Part shown: in pieces, positions 43,917 to 55,339 of the stretch
How positions within the stretch are numbered: position 1 is the stretch's first letter
How the letters are laid out: each line of letters starts with the position of its first letter
Notes under the pieces: generated by a model
Told to the model about the DNA's origin: nothing
Databases searched by the model: none
The model's input: only the letters and a program-made list of their open reading frames with translations
Source of the DNA: Gentiana macrophylla
Lineage: Eukaryota > Streptophyta > Magnoliopsida > Gentianales > Gentianaceae
Length of the DNA stretch: 64,000 bases
Reading direction: 5' to 3'
NCBI GenBank assembly: GCA_026214975.1
Contig: CM047810.1
Span: 96,054,316-96,118,315 of the forward strand
Translations under genes and position numbers: made by a program

Positions 43917-44536
43917 CAGGACACTGTTCCCACGAATTGGGCCTGTCAACCCGGCCCAATACAAATATTATGGGCCTCGTCGATGTGGCCACACCCACTT
44001 ATAGCAAGCTGGTCGCCAGATCCTAGCCGCCTTCCTGTCCGCCACTTCTAAACCGGACATATCTCCATCATATGGTTTCCTATCCTAATCGTCAAGGCAA
44101 GATCGTACCCGCTGCTCGCCATCACCGCGCTATCATCGCCACGGACGGCGCATGCGGGCGCCTGGCATGACTATTTACATGATTCAGTGCATACAGATAT
44201 TTCTTTAAGATACTTATGGCACTTGTATAAGTTATTTCTTATTATATCATTATATCATTAGTTTGTCTAATCGTGAATGTGTGACCCGACTTGCTTGTCT
44301 ATAAATAGAGGATCATATGTAACAAAGAAAAGGAGGAAAAGAATAAATACACACACGCCCAAACTCTGCCATTTTGCCGCTAACCACCGGCCCAATCTCT
44401 TGTTATTTATTTTATGCTTATTCCGCCACCTTGTTCTAAATAACCACCTTACCCTCTCCGGAGGAATCATCCATAACAGCCTTATATCCTCAAGATTGAC
44501 ACTGTTACCGCAAAACTGATATTCCACGCAACATCA
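43898..44536 (+). mobile_element. 5' LTR of element B
   Basis: TGATATACC...CATCA, 639 bp. A TATAAATAG box lies at 44300-44308. It is closely similar to the 3' LTR, with most differences being small insertions and deletions. Confidence 0.85.
44300..44308 (+). promoter_or_regulatory. TATA box of the element B LTR
   Basis: TATAAATAG following TTGCTTGTC; repeated at 55739-55747 in the 3' LTR. Confidence 0.65.
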
Positions 44537-44538
44537 GA

Positions 44539-44554
44539 TGGCTCCGTTACCGGG
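44539..44554 (+). other. Primer-binding site of element B
   Basis: TGGCTCCGTTACCGGG, two bases after the LTR and identical to the site of element A. Best match by recall is the 3' end of plant tRNA-Glu. Confidence 0.7.
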
Positions 44555-45142
44555 AAAAGCATCAATATCATTCTCATCAAGATCATTTGCTCCACCGCAA
44601 GAGTGATCTCACGGCGGCGACAAGGTTGGACAAGCATTCAGATCGTCACAGCCAGAAAGAACTCCTTCATCATCATCATCACATGCAAACTCGCACTCGA
44701 GTCCATCTATAAACGTAAAGGTTGGTTAAATCTCTAGCTCAGCTCTTAATCATCAAAATTCGAAAGAACAAGAGCCCTTAAACGATCGCCTTACTCCCAA
44801 ATATACCAAATTTAAAATCGTCAAAACTACTAGCCAAATATCCCCATTTCGCACATACCCTAAAACTCTTCTAAAAATGGTTGGAGGAAAAGCTATAAAC
44901 CCTACCACCCAATAAACAAATTCACGTAACCCCATGAAGAAGTGGAGGAGAAAACCGAAAGGTGATATCTTCCTGGGGTGGTGCTTGGAGGATATCACGC
45001 CGGACATGAGGATTTCATACAGAAAAAACTCGTGCCCGCCAGATTGCGTGAGAGAATTTGGCGGGAACTTCGCTTTGAATGTTACAAGAGCGAGATAAGG
45101 CATCCGTACCTCCAAATTCGAATAGATTAGCCTGCAGTACAT
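44555..45142 (+). other. Leader of element B
   Basis: A 129-residue minus-strand open frame (44753-45142) overlaps it, but shows no known domain; I treat the stretch as untranslated. Confidence 0.4.
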
Positions 45143-46480
45143 ATGGAGTATGTAGAGGAGATGCGGTTGGGAAATGTGCTTAATCGCCGAAGGGCTTCCA
45201 CCTCACCTATCCGAAAATTCAAATCTCCCCAACCCGCACGATTCGAAAATCAACTAACAATGGCTCCCCAAAAACTCAAGCTCAAAGAAATGAAAACACA
45301 GGAGCGATCATGCGACGTCGCGAAAGAGATCGCTTTTGTTCGATCAGGGCCCACGGTCGACGACGCATGATGCGACTCCGGGACACAAAAAATAATCGGT
45401 CGGTTTACACTCGCATAGAGGCGGGGGATTCTCGAGATAAAGGGGGTTATCGCGGCGAACCTACCCATTCCGAGGATAAGAAAGAGTTGGGGGTAATGAA
45501 AAAGCGAGATAGAGGAATTACAAATACAAGGCCAAAGGAACAAAGGTCGTTCCCACCTGGGAACAAGTGTGCTTCATCCTGATATCTTGAAAGAAGCGCC
45601 GCGAGGGGGAACGCATTATCCCAACTTTACCAATTATCATGGGATAACAGATCCATTGGATCGCTATCCGCTTTTCAAAGCGAGGATCGGTTTGTGTACG
45701 CTTAGCGAGGATGCATGGTGCATTGCTTTTGTGGGGTCTATGCGAGATAGAGCCGCATCATGGATTCGAGGTCTACCTCGGCCTCGGTTACATCATGGGG
45801 CGACCTCATTAACAAGTTCATAAGCGGAGTTCCGATCGGTGGGGGACACCAAAAACGCACATTGATCTGTATGATGAGGTCCGTCGAGGCGAAAACGAGG
45901 AACTCGCGGCTACTACGGCGATTCTATAAAGTTTATGAGCTAACGAGAGGCCTGGCGGATAACGTCGTGATGAGCGGCTTCAAATGGGGTTGGGTCCGGG
46001 TACCAAATCATTCTTCGCTAACCCCACCAACGAACTTGCAAGAGATGTTGAGCTCAACAAGGAAGTACGTCGCGACAGCGGGTAATGAGGGAGCGTCTTC
46101 CTTGGGTAAAAATAGGCAGAGGGCTGAGCGCAGTCCGACGAAAGACACCCGCAGAGGTAATGAACGGGACATCAAGAAACCCGGTAAGTTCAAAGAGGAG
46201 CGTTTTACCCCTATCAACATCTCCTACACGCAAATGCTAAATGAGGTTCGAGATGAAGTACCCGAGCCTTATCCCATGGTCACGGACTCACGCCGCGACG
46301 CTAGCAAATTCTGTGGATACCACCAGGATAAGGTCACACGACCGAGGAATGCATCTGATTTAAACGAGCGGTGGAAAAATTACTTGCTCGTGGACAGCAC
46401 GACGGATACAAACAAAACGCAGGGGGGTCAGATAGGCGGAATCAACAGACCCGCCAGTTTGATCGGAGTATAAGGATGAT
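45143..46480 (+). pseudogene. Tat-type gag of element B
   Basis: The first fragment opens MEYVEEMRLGNVLNRRRA. The gag core is in two frames: PNFTNYHGITDPLDRYPLFK with MRDRAASWIRGLP, then RRFYKVYELTRGL. FTPINISYTQMLNEV and a degenerate knuckle (SKFCGYHQDKV) follow, typical of Tat gag ends. Breaks at about 45370, 45582 and 45800 disable it. Confidence 0.75.
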
Positions 46481-46555
46481 AACCGAGACTCCGCCCAGCA
46501 ACAATCAGATTAAGAGTCGCATTGACTCAATTAACAAACATGCGGAAAAACCCAC

Positions 46556-47010
46556 TTGCTTTTGCGAGGAAACGAGCCCATTGGTTTTACTCGAAGTGAG
46601 TTAGTGACTTCGACTAGCGCTGAGGACATGTGCTTGTGTGTATCAGCGGTTATCAACCGGGCCTGCGTAAAACGGGTGATGATCGACACGGGAGCTTGCC
46701 GTGACATTCTATACTACAGTTGCTTCAGAGAGTTGGGATTCGGCGATTCCAGTCTGAGGCCGCATAATGGCACCCTTGAGGGGTTTACAAATCACAAAGT
46801 AAGTGTCAAGGGGGCCATCGATTTAGACGTACAAATGGGCGATTATGCGCCTTTTAAAACAGAAAAGGTCGTTTTCTTGGTGGTCGACCTACAGTCCAAC
46901 TACAATATGATCTTAGGGACACCGGCCCTACGACAATTTCAGATGGTAGTTTCCATCCCTCATCAGCGGGCAAAGTTTTATGTTGGCAATCAGATTGGAA
47001 CGTCTATCAA
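46556..47010 (+). pseudogene. Aspartic protease of element B
   Basis: The frame 46556-47425 is continuous. MIDTGACRDILYY holds the active-site Asp; MGDYAPFKTEKVVFLVVDL and YNMILGTPALRQF are the flap and C-terminal blocks. The preceding gag is in a different frame, so a frameshift or stop separates them. Confidence 0.8.
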
Positions 47011-47997
47011 CGAGCCCGCAGCAGTCCTCAATTATATACGAGAAATGAGGACTGAGGCTAAGAGACCACGGATCGAGGTGACGGAGGTTGAAAGAATGGT
47101 CAGCATGATCAGGAGTGTGGGCAAGCAAGCGCCTAGCGGGTTGGAATGTGAAACGCTACAAGTCAGGGATGAGCCCGATTTCACTGCTGAAGATGAACTA
47201 GTAGAGATAGTCATCAACGAGGAGTACCCTGAGCAAAAGATTAAATTTGGGGCTAGATTAAGCTCTGCTTTGAAGAGAAGAGCCGTAAAGCCGCTAAAAG
47301 AAAACTTGAGTGCCTTTGCATGGATTGTCACAGAGATATGCGAGGGTCCAGGTCGAGGTCGCCCTCATCATCTCGGCGTGGATTCGATTATCAAGCCGAT
47401 ACAACAGCCGAGCACGCCGCTTTAGTCGCGAAAGAGGCATTTGTAAAAGATAGAGGTACGAAAGCTTCTTGAAGCGGAGTATCATAAAGGAGCTTGCTTA
47501 TCCTACCTGGCTCGCAAATGTGGTAATGGTCAAGAAGCATAACGGCAAGTGGAGGATGTGCGTGGACTTCACCGATCTCAACAAAGCTTGTCCCAAAGAT
47601 CCTTATCAACTCCCACGAATAGATAGATTGGTGGATTCGATTTACGGCTTTGAGGTGTTGAGCTTCTTGGGCGCATACTCGGGGTATCATCAGTGCGGAT
47701 GGCTGAATCCGACAAAGAAATGACCGCCTTGAGTCTGCTGGGGGCCTTTATTACTATGAGATGATGCCGTTTGGGTTGAAAACGCTGGTTCGACGTATCG
47801 GCGGATGGTCAACCAAGTTTTCACCTCATGATTGGAAGGAATATGGAGGCTTATATAGATGACATGGTGGTGAAGTCGGCGGGACGGGGCCACGTCGACG
47901 ATCTTCGAAAACTCTCAACAATGTCAAAAACACTCTATGAAACTCAACCCAAAGAAAGTGTACATTTGGGGTTCGAAAGGGCAAGTTTCTGGGTTTT
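47011..47997 (+). pseudogene. Reverse transcriptase of element B, broken part
   Basis: The linker DELVEIVINEEYPEQKIKFG is followed by damage near 47425, then KELAYPTWLANVVMVKKHNG, WRMCVDFTDLNKACPKDPY and SFLGAYSGYHQ (the catalytic Asp of the LDAYSG block is Gly here). After another shift, MEAYIDDMVVKSAG keeps the YIDD-type active site. At least four frame breaks. Confidence 0.85.
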
Positions 47998-49446
47998 ATG
48001 GTTAGCCGTCGCGGCATCGAGGCAAACCCAGAAAAGATACAAGCTCTCCTCGATATGAAAGAGCCCACAACGATCAAGGAAGTTCAAAGGCTAAATGGCC
48101 GCATTATCGCACTTGGTCGCTTCATAGCAAAGTCAGCTGAAAAGTGTCTTCCCTTCTTTAAAATTCTGAAAGGAAACAAGACATTTTCGTGGGGCGTGGA
48201 ATGTTCGCAAGCTTTTCAAGCCCTGAAAGAGTATCTGGGCAAGCCACCTCTCTTAGTCAGCCCGGCGGTAGGGGATGTGTTATTTTTGTATCTAGCGGCT
48301 TCAGATTGGGCTGTCGCCGCCGTTCTTGTAAAAGAGGCTGGAACCCTCCAAAATCCCGTATTTTATGTAAGTAAAGCTCTCAGTCCGGTAGAGAGCCGCT
48401 ATTTTAACATTGAAAAATTAGCTTACTCTCTTGTTATTGCTGCCCGCAAACTCAGGGGCTACTTCACATCCCATACAATAATTGTTTTAACAGACAGTCC
48501 GATACGACAAATTTTGCACAAGCCGGACCTTTCAGGTCGCCTCCTCAGATGGGCAATCGAAATTACCGAATTTGATATCCAATATCAGCCTAGGAAGGCA
48601 ATCAAGGGGCAAACCTTGCCAGACTTCATCGTAGAAACAAGTTTTAACTCGCCACGACCAAACTCGCCTATGACAATCGGACCCGCAGAGGTCAAAAACA
48701 GACCAGAGCAATGTTGGCTGTTGTACGTCGACGGAGCATCGAGTCGGAATGGTTGTGGAGCAGGAGTCATCTTAATGGAGCCAGGCACTACAGAGGAGAT
48801 CGAAAAGGCTTTAAGGTTTGAGTTTGCCGCCACGAATAATCAGGCCGAGTATGAAGCAGTCATAGCGGGGCTCAAACTTGCAAAGGAGTTAAACGTGGAG
48901 AATGTGGAGGTTTATTGTGACTCTCAGCTTATCGTCAAACAAATCTCGGGGGATTATGACACGCATTGTGATATTCTCGAAAAATACGGCAAAGTTGTCC
49001 AAAAGCTAGCAACGGGTTTTCAATATTGCGAATTTATCAGAATCAAAAGAGAGGACAATGAGCGAGCAGACTACTTATCAAAACTCTCTTTGGAGGAGGA
49101 GCTCGCGGATCCTTCCATCATGATCGAATATTTAGCAACGCCCGCAATCGAAGCAGCGGAAATTATGAATATAGATACATCACCTGTGGTCGCATGTTGG
49201 ATAGATGAGATACAAGCATACATCGAAACGGGCATTTTGCCCGATGAGGCGGACAAATCACGCACCCTCAGAAGAAGAGCTGCGAGGTATGTCATCATTA
49301 GCGGAGTTCTTTATAGAAGGTCGGCTACAAAGCCCTTTACGGTGTGTTCGACAAGAGGAAAGCTCGGCGATTCTAAACGAAGCTTCACCAAGGTGTGTCG
49401 CGGAGGACATCCAAAGAAGCCGCGCTCTCGGCACAAAAAGTTTTAA
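47998..49446 (+). CDS. Element B RT end, RNase H and second RNase H (482 residues open)
   Basis: This is the longest intact coding stretch in the window. Residues 1-60 are the RT thumb (GIEANPEKIQALLDM, GRIIALGRFI). Residues 60-215 are the usual gypsy RNase H, with FLYLAASDWAVAAVLV and RYFNIEKLAYSLVIAARKL, ending in QTLPDFIVE. Residues 238-365 form a second, archaeal-type RNase H: LYVDGASSRNGCGAGVI, FEFAATNNQAEYEAVIAGL, VYCDSQLIVKQI and REDNERADYLSKL, with the four acidic residues present. The dual RNase H is a mark of the Tat group. The end (DEADKSRTLRRRAARYVI) enters the integrase N-terminus, then shifts frame. Confidence 0.85.
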   Translation: MVSRRGIEANPEKIQALLDMKEPTTIKEVQRLNGRIIALGRFIAKSAEKCLPFFKILKGNKTFSWGVECSQAFQALKEYLGKPPLLVSPAVGDVLFLYLAASDWAVAAVLVKEAGTLQNPVFYVSKALSPVESRYFNIEKLAYSLVIAARKLRGYFTSHTIIVLTDSPIRQILHKPDLSGRLLRWAIEITEFDIQYQPRKAIKGQTLPDFIVETSFNSPRPNSPMTIGPAEVKNRPEQCWLLYVDGASSRNGCGAGVILMEPGTTEEIEKALRFEFAATNNQAEYEAVIAGLKLAKELNVENVEVYCDSQLIVKQISGDYDTHCDILEKYGKVVQKLATGFQYCEFIRIKREDNERADYLSKLSLEEELADPSIMIEYLATPAIEAAEIMNIDTSPVVACWIDEIQAYIETGILPDEADKSRTLRRRAARYVIISGVLYRRSATKPFTVCSTRGKLGDSKRSFTKVCRGGHPKKPRSRHKKF

Positions 49447-50431
49447 CCGCCGGGTATTCTCGCCAAGTATTCTTAAAGACTCGAGAAGCTAGTCGGGGAA
49501 TGTCCGAATGTCGAAGCATGCGGATATCCCCGATTACCATCTGCTGAGCGAGCATTGTGGTCGCACCTTGGCCTTTCGACATGTGGGGACTCGATCTAAT
49601 CGGACCTTTTCCATCGTGAAAGAGGCGGATGCAAAGTTATCATAGTAGCCGTCGATTATTTTACAAAGTGGATTGAGGCAAAACCTATGGTTAAGATGAT
49701 CGCAAAAGCGGCGGTGGTACTTTTACATGATCAAATTTTCTCTCGCTTTGGCGTTCAGCGGCGGTGGTGTCGAACCACGGTCCACGCCAGATCGGAATTT
49801 TCAAACCTTTGTGCGAGAATTCAAGGTAAAGCATTGGCAATCATCAGAGCATACCCACAGGGTAACGGTCAAGTCGAGGCCGGCAACAAGCAAGTAATTA
49901 AGATGCTAAAGAAAAGTGTGGATGATAAAGCAAAAGCGGGAGGGTGGGTAGATTTAGTTGCCCGCCATCTTATGGTCTCTCCGCACCACCATCAAGACAC
50001 CAACGGGTGAAACTCCTTTTGCTTTAACTTATGGATCGGAGGCAATGAGTCCAGTCGAGATGGCCCTGCCAAGCATCAGGGTCGCTCTTTACGACCCCAA
50101 AGATAACGTGTTGAATAAACAAATCGATCTCGATTTGGTAGAAGAAAAAAGAGTAATGGCTTATCAGCGGTTATTAAATTACAAGCAAGTAGCGAAGAGA
50201 GAGCATGATAAACGTATCCGCGACCACTCGTTCAAAGTGGGGGATTTCGTTCTTCGCAATAGGAAAGCAACGGGCATGGAACCTGATAAGGGTAAACTTA
50301 CAGCGAACTGGGAAGGACCTTATCAGGTGGCAAAGGAGATCAAAAAAGGAACCTATGTACTGAAGAATCCTGAAGGTTACGAGCTCAACAGGCCTTGGCA
50401 TGCGGATAATCTTAAGAGATACTATATGTAA
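49447..50431 (+). pseudogene. Integrase of element B
   Basis: VDYFTKWIEAKPMVKM (about 49650) has the first catalytic Asp. The second Asp block is damaged near 49770. GNGQVEAGNKQVIKMLKK carries the Glu block. The C-terminal frame 49958-50431 is open: TPFALTYGSEAMSPVEMALP, then VGDFVLRNRKATG and KLTANWEGPYQVAKEI, and it ends at a stop at 50429-50431. Breaks near 49490, 49610 and 49960. Confidence 0.8.
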
Positions 50432-51200
50432 TAATCGGATAGGGTTATGGCCATCCTCTTGTCTACGATAAAGAGCGTCTAGGCTTTCTTTGTAAATTTT
50501 TATCATCTAGCGGGGTGATCAAAATTTTATAAATCCAATTTTACATCCTTCCTCATACAGCATTTTACTCAGGCAGGGAATTTTTAAGCAAAGGTCTCGG
50601 TTTCCCCTCAACCTTTGTCAAAAAGTGGGGGCAATATGAGGAATTTTTTCAATAAACGCCACGCCGCCAAATCTCATATCAAACAGGGGGCCACCCTCCA
50701 GAAATTTAATTTCAAAAAGCAGTATCTTTGACATCAGATTTAGAAGCGCGAGTAACGACTGAACAATTGACTTAGATAAGATTCAAGGGGGCACAAATTG
50801 AAATACACCAAATGCTTGAATCTTATCTAACCTTGAGGGGATTGATCGGACTCAATTACAATAACAGAGGCGAACAAGCAAATATGGTGACAGAAAGCAA
50901 ACTTCAATATACTGATTGCAAATGGAAAAATGAGGAGTTATGCGGAAAAGTAAAAATAAATTGCAAATTACAAATCAAGTGAAGGCAAAGTCAAATCGAA
51001 ATTTACAAGCGGATCGGGACAAAAGCAAAGCTAAGCTCATCCAGGCGGTTGTCTTCATTTTGGATATTGGCGAGTGAAGGGAGGAGTGGAGTAGCACATC
51101 GACTTCGACTCGAGAGGAAAACAGGCGTTGTGGCATCCTCGATCGGCACAAGAAAGGGGGGGTGGCGCTTCAAAGCGATCTGATCTTGATTCGCTCCTGA
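50432..51200 (+). other. Non-coding stretch after integrase, with an internal polypurine tract
   Basis: AAAAAGTGGGGGCAATATGA at 50620-50639 looks like the polypurine tract that directly precedes the 3' LTR in elements lacking the antisense gene. Here 4.7 kb still follow before the LTR. Confidence 0.5.
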
Positions 51201-51221
51201 GTTTCCCCACCATCTCCACCT

Positions 51222-54053
51222 TCAGCGTCGACCGGTTCGAGCTCGCGACGAACTAACTCCCTCTACAACCCGAGGAGCGACCCAATCAGGAGCAAGCTTT
51301 GGAGCATAGGCCTCAAGCTCCTTATCCGAATAAGGAATACGCGCATGGAAAGCCCTTAGTTCCTCATCAAAGGGTGTGTGAGAATCCGGTCCTCGCAAAG
51401 TTTCAAAGATCTGGATCCTCACTACCCCGGGCCCATAAACAGCGGGCAATATGATAGCCGCCCTGGTCGAAGCCCATAACAAAACTGTCGTCAACTTCGT
51501 CGCTCTTATCGGCCATCTTCTGATTCATAACGGCGAGTGCCTGATGAGCATCGTCGCATTTAGCTTGAAGTCGCTCCATCAAATCGGATAACTCTTGAGC
51601 TCTGCCACGCTCCCATGCAAGCTCCTCCGATCGGGCGGCGTTCTCGCCACCCTCTATCCGCATTTTGTCGCCGCCGCGCCGAAGTCTCATCGACCTCTGC
51701 CCTGATTTATCGACCGTCATCGCGCTTTATCGGCCGCTACCCGCGCTTTGCGCTCTGAGCAAACACCCTCCAGCGCTTTCTTCTCTGCGGTCAGCTGCTT
51801 CACCTTGTCCTTCTCAGATTCCAACTCGCCGTGAAGCTGCGCCATTGTGTCATGAGACTTCTCCAATGCTTTCTTGGACTCGTCCGCCGCTTTAGCGCTA
51901 TCAGCACTCAGGGATATGGTCTCGATATGGTCATTTATGAACTGGGCCAACCCGGTGCCGAACTGAAAGGAAAGAGATGTGCGAGGTCAATACCAACTTG
52001 GAAAAATAAAGCAAAAGACAAATATGGTAAAGCAAGGAAAACTTTACCGTGCTCATAACGGTGCCGAACAGACCCCACAAATCTTCGGCGTTGGGAACAA
52101 AAGCACGGCGAGGTGTGGTTTGGTCCGCCAGGACAACCCTATCCGCGATCCCGCGGCCGATCTCCAAGTTAACATTTGGGGGCAGGCCCCACTTCAAGTG
52201 CTTTAGGGGAGGAACATCTGCGATCCCCTTTGAAATTGCTTTCGCCATCGAAATGTTGAGGGGTTGGCCCATAAACCCCTCATCCAACCAGACGGTTTGG
52301 GAAGCCCGCCCACCAACGGGCACGCGTTTTTGGGCAAGATGGTCATCCGGGTGCCAGCGATCGCGGGACACCTCAAAGCAACCTTTTGCCTTTATCGAAG
52401 CGGATGCCGAGCTCACGATCTCCTCACGTTTGTCTCTCTATCCGCCGCGGCCTTTTCCCAGGCTTCATCTTTTTGGATTTTTGTGGGGAGGATCATCATC
52501 ATGATCGCCGCCGATACCTTCAATCTGGACAGCCTCTTGAGATCGGCCCTTTTCTTTTGACCGGTAGGTGGCGGCCGAGAGAGTTGTGCGCTTCATTGCC
52601 TTGCTCGCCCCAATTGTAGCCACGATGGATTGCACCGGTGGCACGGCCGTCTTTTCACTGCGCGAGCTTGAGGTGCCCGCCGCCCAGCTGATCGGGATCG
52701 ACCTTCGAAGATCGATCTGCACTTTTACTGATTCGCGCTGTTCACCTCCCTAGTCGTCTTCGCCGCCGGGGACAGAGAGTTGCTTGTTGAGTCAATCTAT
52801 CCATGGTACACGGAAAGCACGGCGTATTAACGAGATAAATATATGGGGAAAAAAGAAAGATGCGGATGCAAAAGTAACAAGTAAGAATCCTACTCGGTGC
52901 TCGCTTAGAGGTCGCCTCCACAGGTGGTACATTGGGATGGTAGGCATATGGCATGATGACATTCCCCGTACCAGTCGGGGTGGGTTGGCAACGAATCGAC
53001 AGGTGCAAGGGGATTGCCAACCCCCGCGGCAGGAAGCCCCGCTAACCCAAGATACGGTTCGCTAATATCAAGAAGCACTCTCCAGTTATACGCGCGGGCT
53101 TGATCCTCGTTCCTGCTAGTATAGCCTAGATCATCTTTTATCTCGGCTATAAACCCATCGTCGTCGTCCTAGGTTTTGATATCTTTGAGATGTTCGGTTG
53201 TCACAGAGTTTGCCGGCAGTTTCGCAAAAGGCCATCCCACCCGTGACTCCACCTTCATACATCTCTTATCCCAGTCCGCTACTTTATCTGGGAGGTCGAA
53301 TAACAAGCGGGGTCGACCACTACTCGAGCGACTACGTGGCTGAATTTGGCCGGCGTCGCCTTTCCGCGAAAAGAGTAGAAGTATAGCAAAGCGCCCATGT
53401 AGGTTCGCGCCTTTCAATCGGCCGATTATAATAAAGGATGTCACGACGCGAACAACTCCCAAACTAAGGTCGCAGGCATCACCTCGGCTCCTCCATAAAC
53501 TTCACAAAAAATAGGTCGAAGGAGGCCTGAGTCCGCAACGAAAATGGTCGAAGTGGAGCCATATGTAATCTTCGGTTTATGCGGCGCAAATCCTTGACAC
53601 ATTGTCCGCTCCCCATGCTCGCGAATCGATAATCAAAGGGAATGTCATATATAGCCAGCGACGACGTGTAATCTGCAAGGCTCCTCATTCCCCTCCACTG
53701 AGATATGAGCTCGCGGTCGACAATCTTTTGTGCAGTCAGCTCGGCGGTAACTTCCGCGGACCTGATCTTGACTGACCTCTTCCTGCTCGCGGTCGACGTT
53801 CCAGGAACCCTAGAAGAACTCGCGGCCCTCCTACCCAATGAACTCAGCATCGCCCTGTCCGCATCCTCGTCGTAGTCTTCTTCCTCAATCTCACCCCCAG
53901 CGGCGCCGCTGCCAATAAGAGCGATTTCATCCTCCGGTTCTGCCTCTCTTGCTCTTATCGAGTCAGAATCATCGACCATCTGCACCTCGTCGCCGGATCC
54001 GTAACCAGCGACTACGCGAACTTCCTCATTTGATTGAGTATCTTCAGAGGACA
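51222..54053 (-). pseudogene. Degraded antisense gene of the Tat element (plant-transposon-type protein)
   Basis: On the strand opposite to pol, a start at 54053 opens MSSEDTQSNEEVRVV, with an acidic, Ser-rich N-terminus (to about 53750). A conserved-looking core follows: RPFSLRTQASFDLFFVKFME, then FSRKGD and RLLFDLPDKVADWDKRCMKV (53479-53170), resembling the 'putative gypsy type transposon' domain (Pfam Transposase_28, by recall). Later fragments contain a basic region, and 51950-51222 is coiled-coil-like (KKALEKSHDTMAQLHGELES). Frames shift between the blocks; introns or decay could explain this. Antisense reading frames between pol and the 3' LTR are known in Tat elements; their function is unclear. 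Confidence 0.65.
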
Positions 54054-54099
54054 TGCTGAAAAAGAAAAAAAAAAGGGCAAGGTGGACACGTTTAATCAC

Positions 54100-55032
54100 C
54101 CAGACATGATAGTCAGGCCGAGGTAAAAACGATTACACCCCGACACCTCGCCCCTCTATTTTCTTTGAACAAGAAACCCCAAAAACCTATCTTTTTCCCA
54201 AGCATTAACCTGAAAAAATCCTGGCAAACTACCCCAATCACATATGCATTCATACGAGGAATAAGTGGTGTCAACATGTAAACGCAGATAATCAAGGAAG
54301 GCGCAATCAGAGCATCCAACCCCGATTACGCTTTGTTAGAAGTCAGAGCCAAGAAAAATTGCTAACTAACAAAGCAAATCATGGAAAAGCAATAATCTTG
54401 GAGCAAAACCATACGTCAAAGCGTAATTGGGGATTCAGGAAGAGGATAAATATACATTATGCTCAAAAATCATGATATCAGGATCATACGCTACACCAAA
54501 GTGAACTAGGGCAACATTCATACAAAAACGCAAAGAAAAACAAATCGAAGTCACGGTTTGGGGAAGGAATCAGGGTAAAAAACGGAAACAGAAGGGAGAT
54601 TTTGGTACCTGATCGTTGGAAGAAGTTAAGAAGTAGACTGATTGCTGAGAGAAACGCCTGATCGGAGTTCTGTTAAAACTTGCCGGAAATCGCCTTCTCA
54701 CCGGAGTTTTGTTATCGCCGGAGACAATTTCGCCAAAAGTGGTGAATGATGGAGGAGGACCCCATTTTATAGAGAAGAAAAAGGGCGGGAACAGTTATTA
54801 CGATTTTCGAAATTTGAAACGTTTCGAAACGTCTTGTCTCCACGATACGTCTAACTGACGACGGTTCGTATCCCAAGAAACGGCAGCCAATCAGAATAGG
54901 CGGCGATTCAGATCATACGCGACCTCTCACGTGATAGATGCGACGTTTCAACTACTAGTTCTTTCATTTTCAATTCTAGTCGCCCAGCTACCGGCGGTCA
55001 TCAATTAAGCCCAACAGAGCGTTGTTGGCGAC
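54100..55032. other. Upstream region of the antisense gene
   Basis: No coding sequence. On the minus strand it could hold the antisense promoter; a TTCTCTATAAAATGGGG stretch near 54755-54775 (minus strand) is a possible TATA box. Confidence 0.4.
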
Positions 55033-55256
55033 TAAGCCCGATATAGCGACTATCGGCGATCAAAGCCTGTTCGCTGCAATGCACAGCAACTTACTGGTGA
55101 TTTCGTTCAAACACTAGTTTAAGCCCGATATAGCGACTATCGGCGATCAAAGCCTGTTCGCTGCAATGCACAGCAACTTACTGGTGATTTCGTTCAAACA
55201 CTAGTTTAAGCCCGATATGGCGACTATCGGCGATCAAAGCCTGTTCGCTGCAAGCA
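55033..55256. repeat. 87-bp tandem repeat, 2.6 copies
   Basis: Units start TAAGCCCGATATAGCGACTA at 55033, 55120 and 55207 (the third with one change, and truncated). The first two are virtually identical. GCGACTATCGGCGATC recurs in each. Confidence 0.9.
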
Positions 55257-55325
55257 CAACAAGCTTCAGGCGGTATTCACTTCTTCGACATACTTTCTAC
55301 TCTCCGCCGGCGGGCACATCCATCG

Positions 55326-55339
55326 CGAGTAGGGGCCAT
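55326..55339 (+). other. Polypurine tract of element B
   Basis: GCGAGTAGGGGCCAT directly precedes the 3' LTR start TGATATACC. Confidence 0.55.

Noticed and set aside
44753..45142. 129-residue minus-strand frame in the leader of element B
   Set aside because: Hydrophobic but without known motif, and the region is the expected untranslated leader. It could be revisited if other copies keep it open.
51665..52753. Several plus-strand frames of 75-151 residues after the integrase of element B
   Set aside because: They are shadows of the antisense gene, whose minus-strand frames show the composition and order of a real protein.
53198..53386. Plus-strand frame of 62 residues
   Set aside because: Overlaps the conserved core of the antisense gene in the other direction.
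55033..55256. CRISPR-like array
   Set aside because: Units are contiguous 87-bp tandem repeats without unique spacers, in a plant genome.
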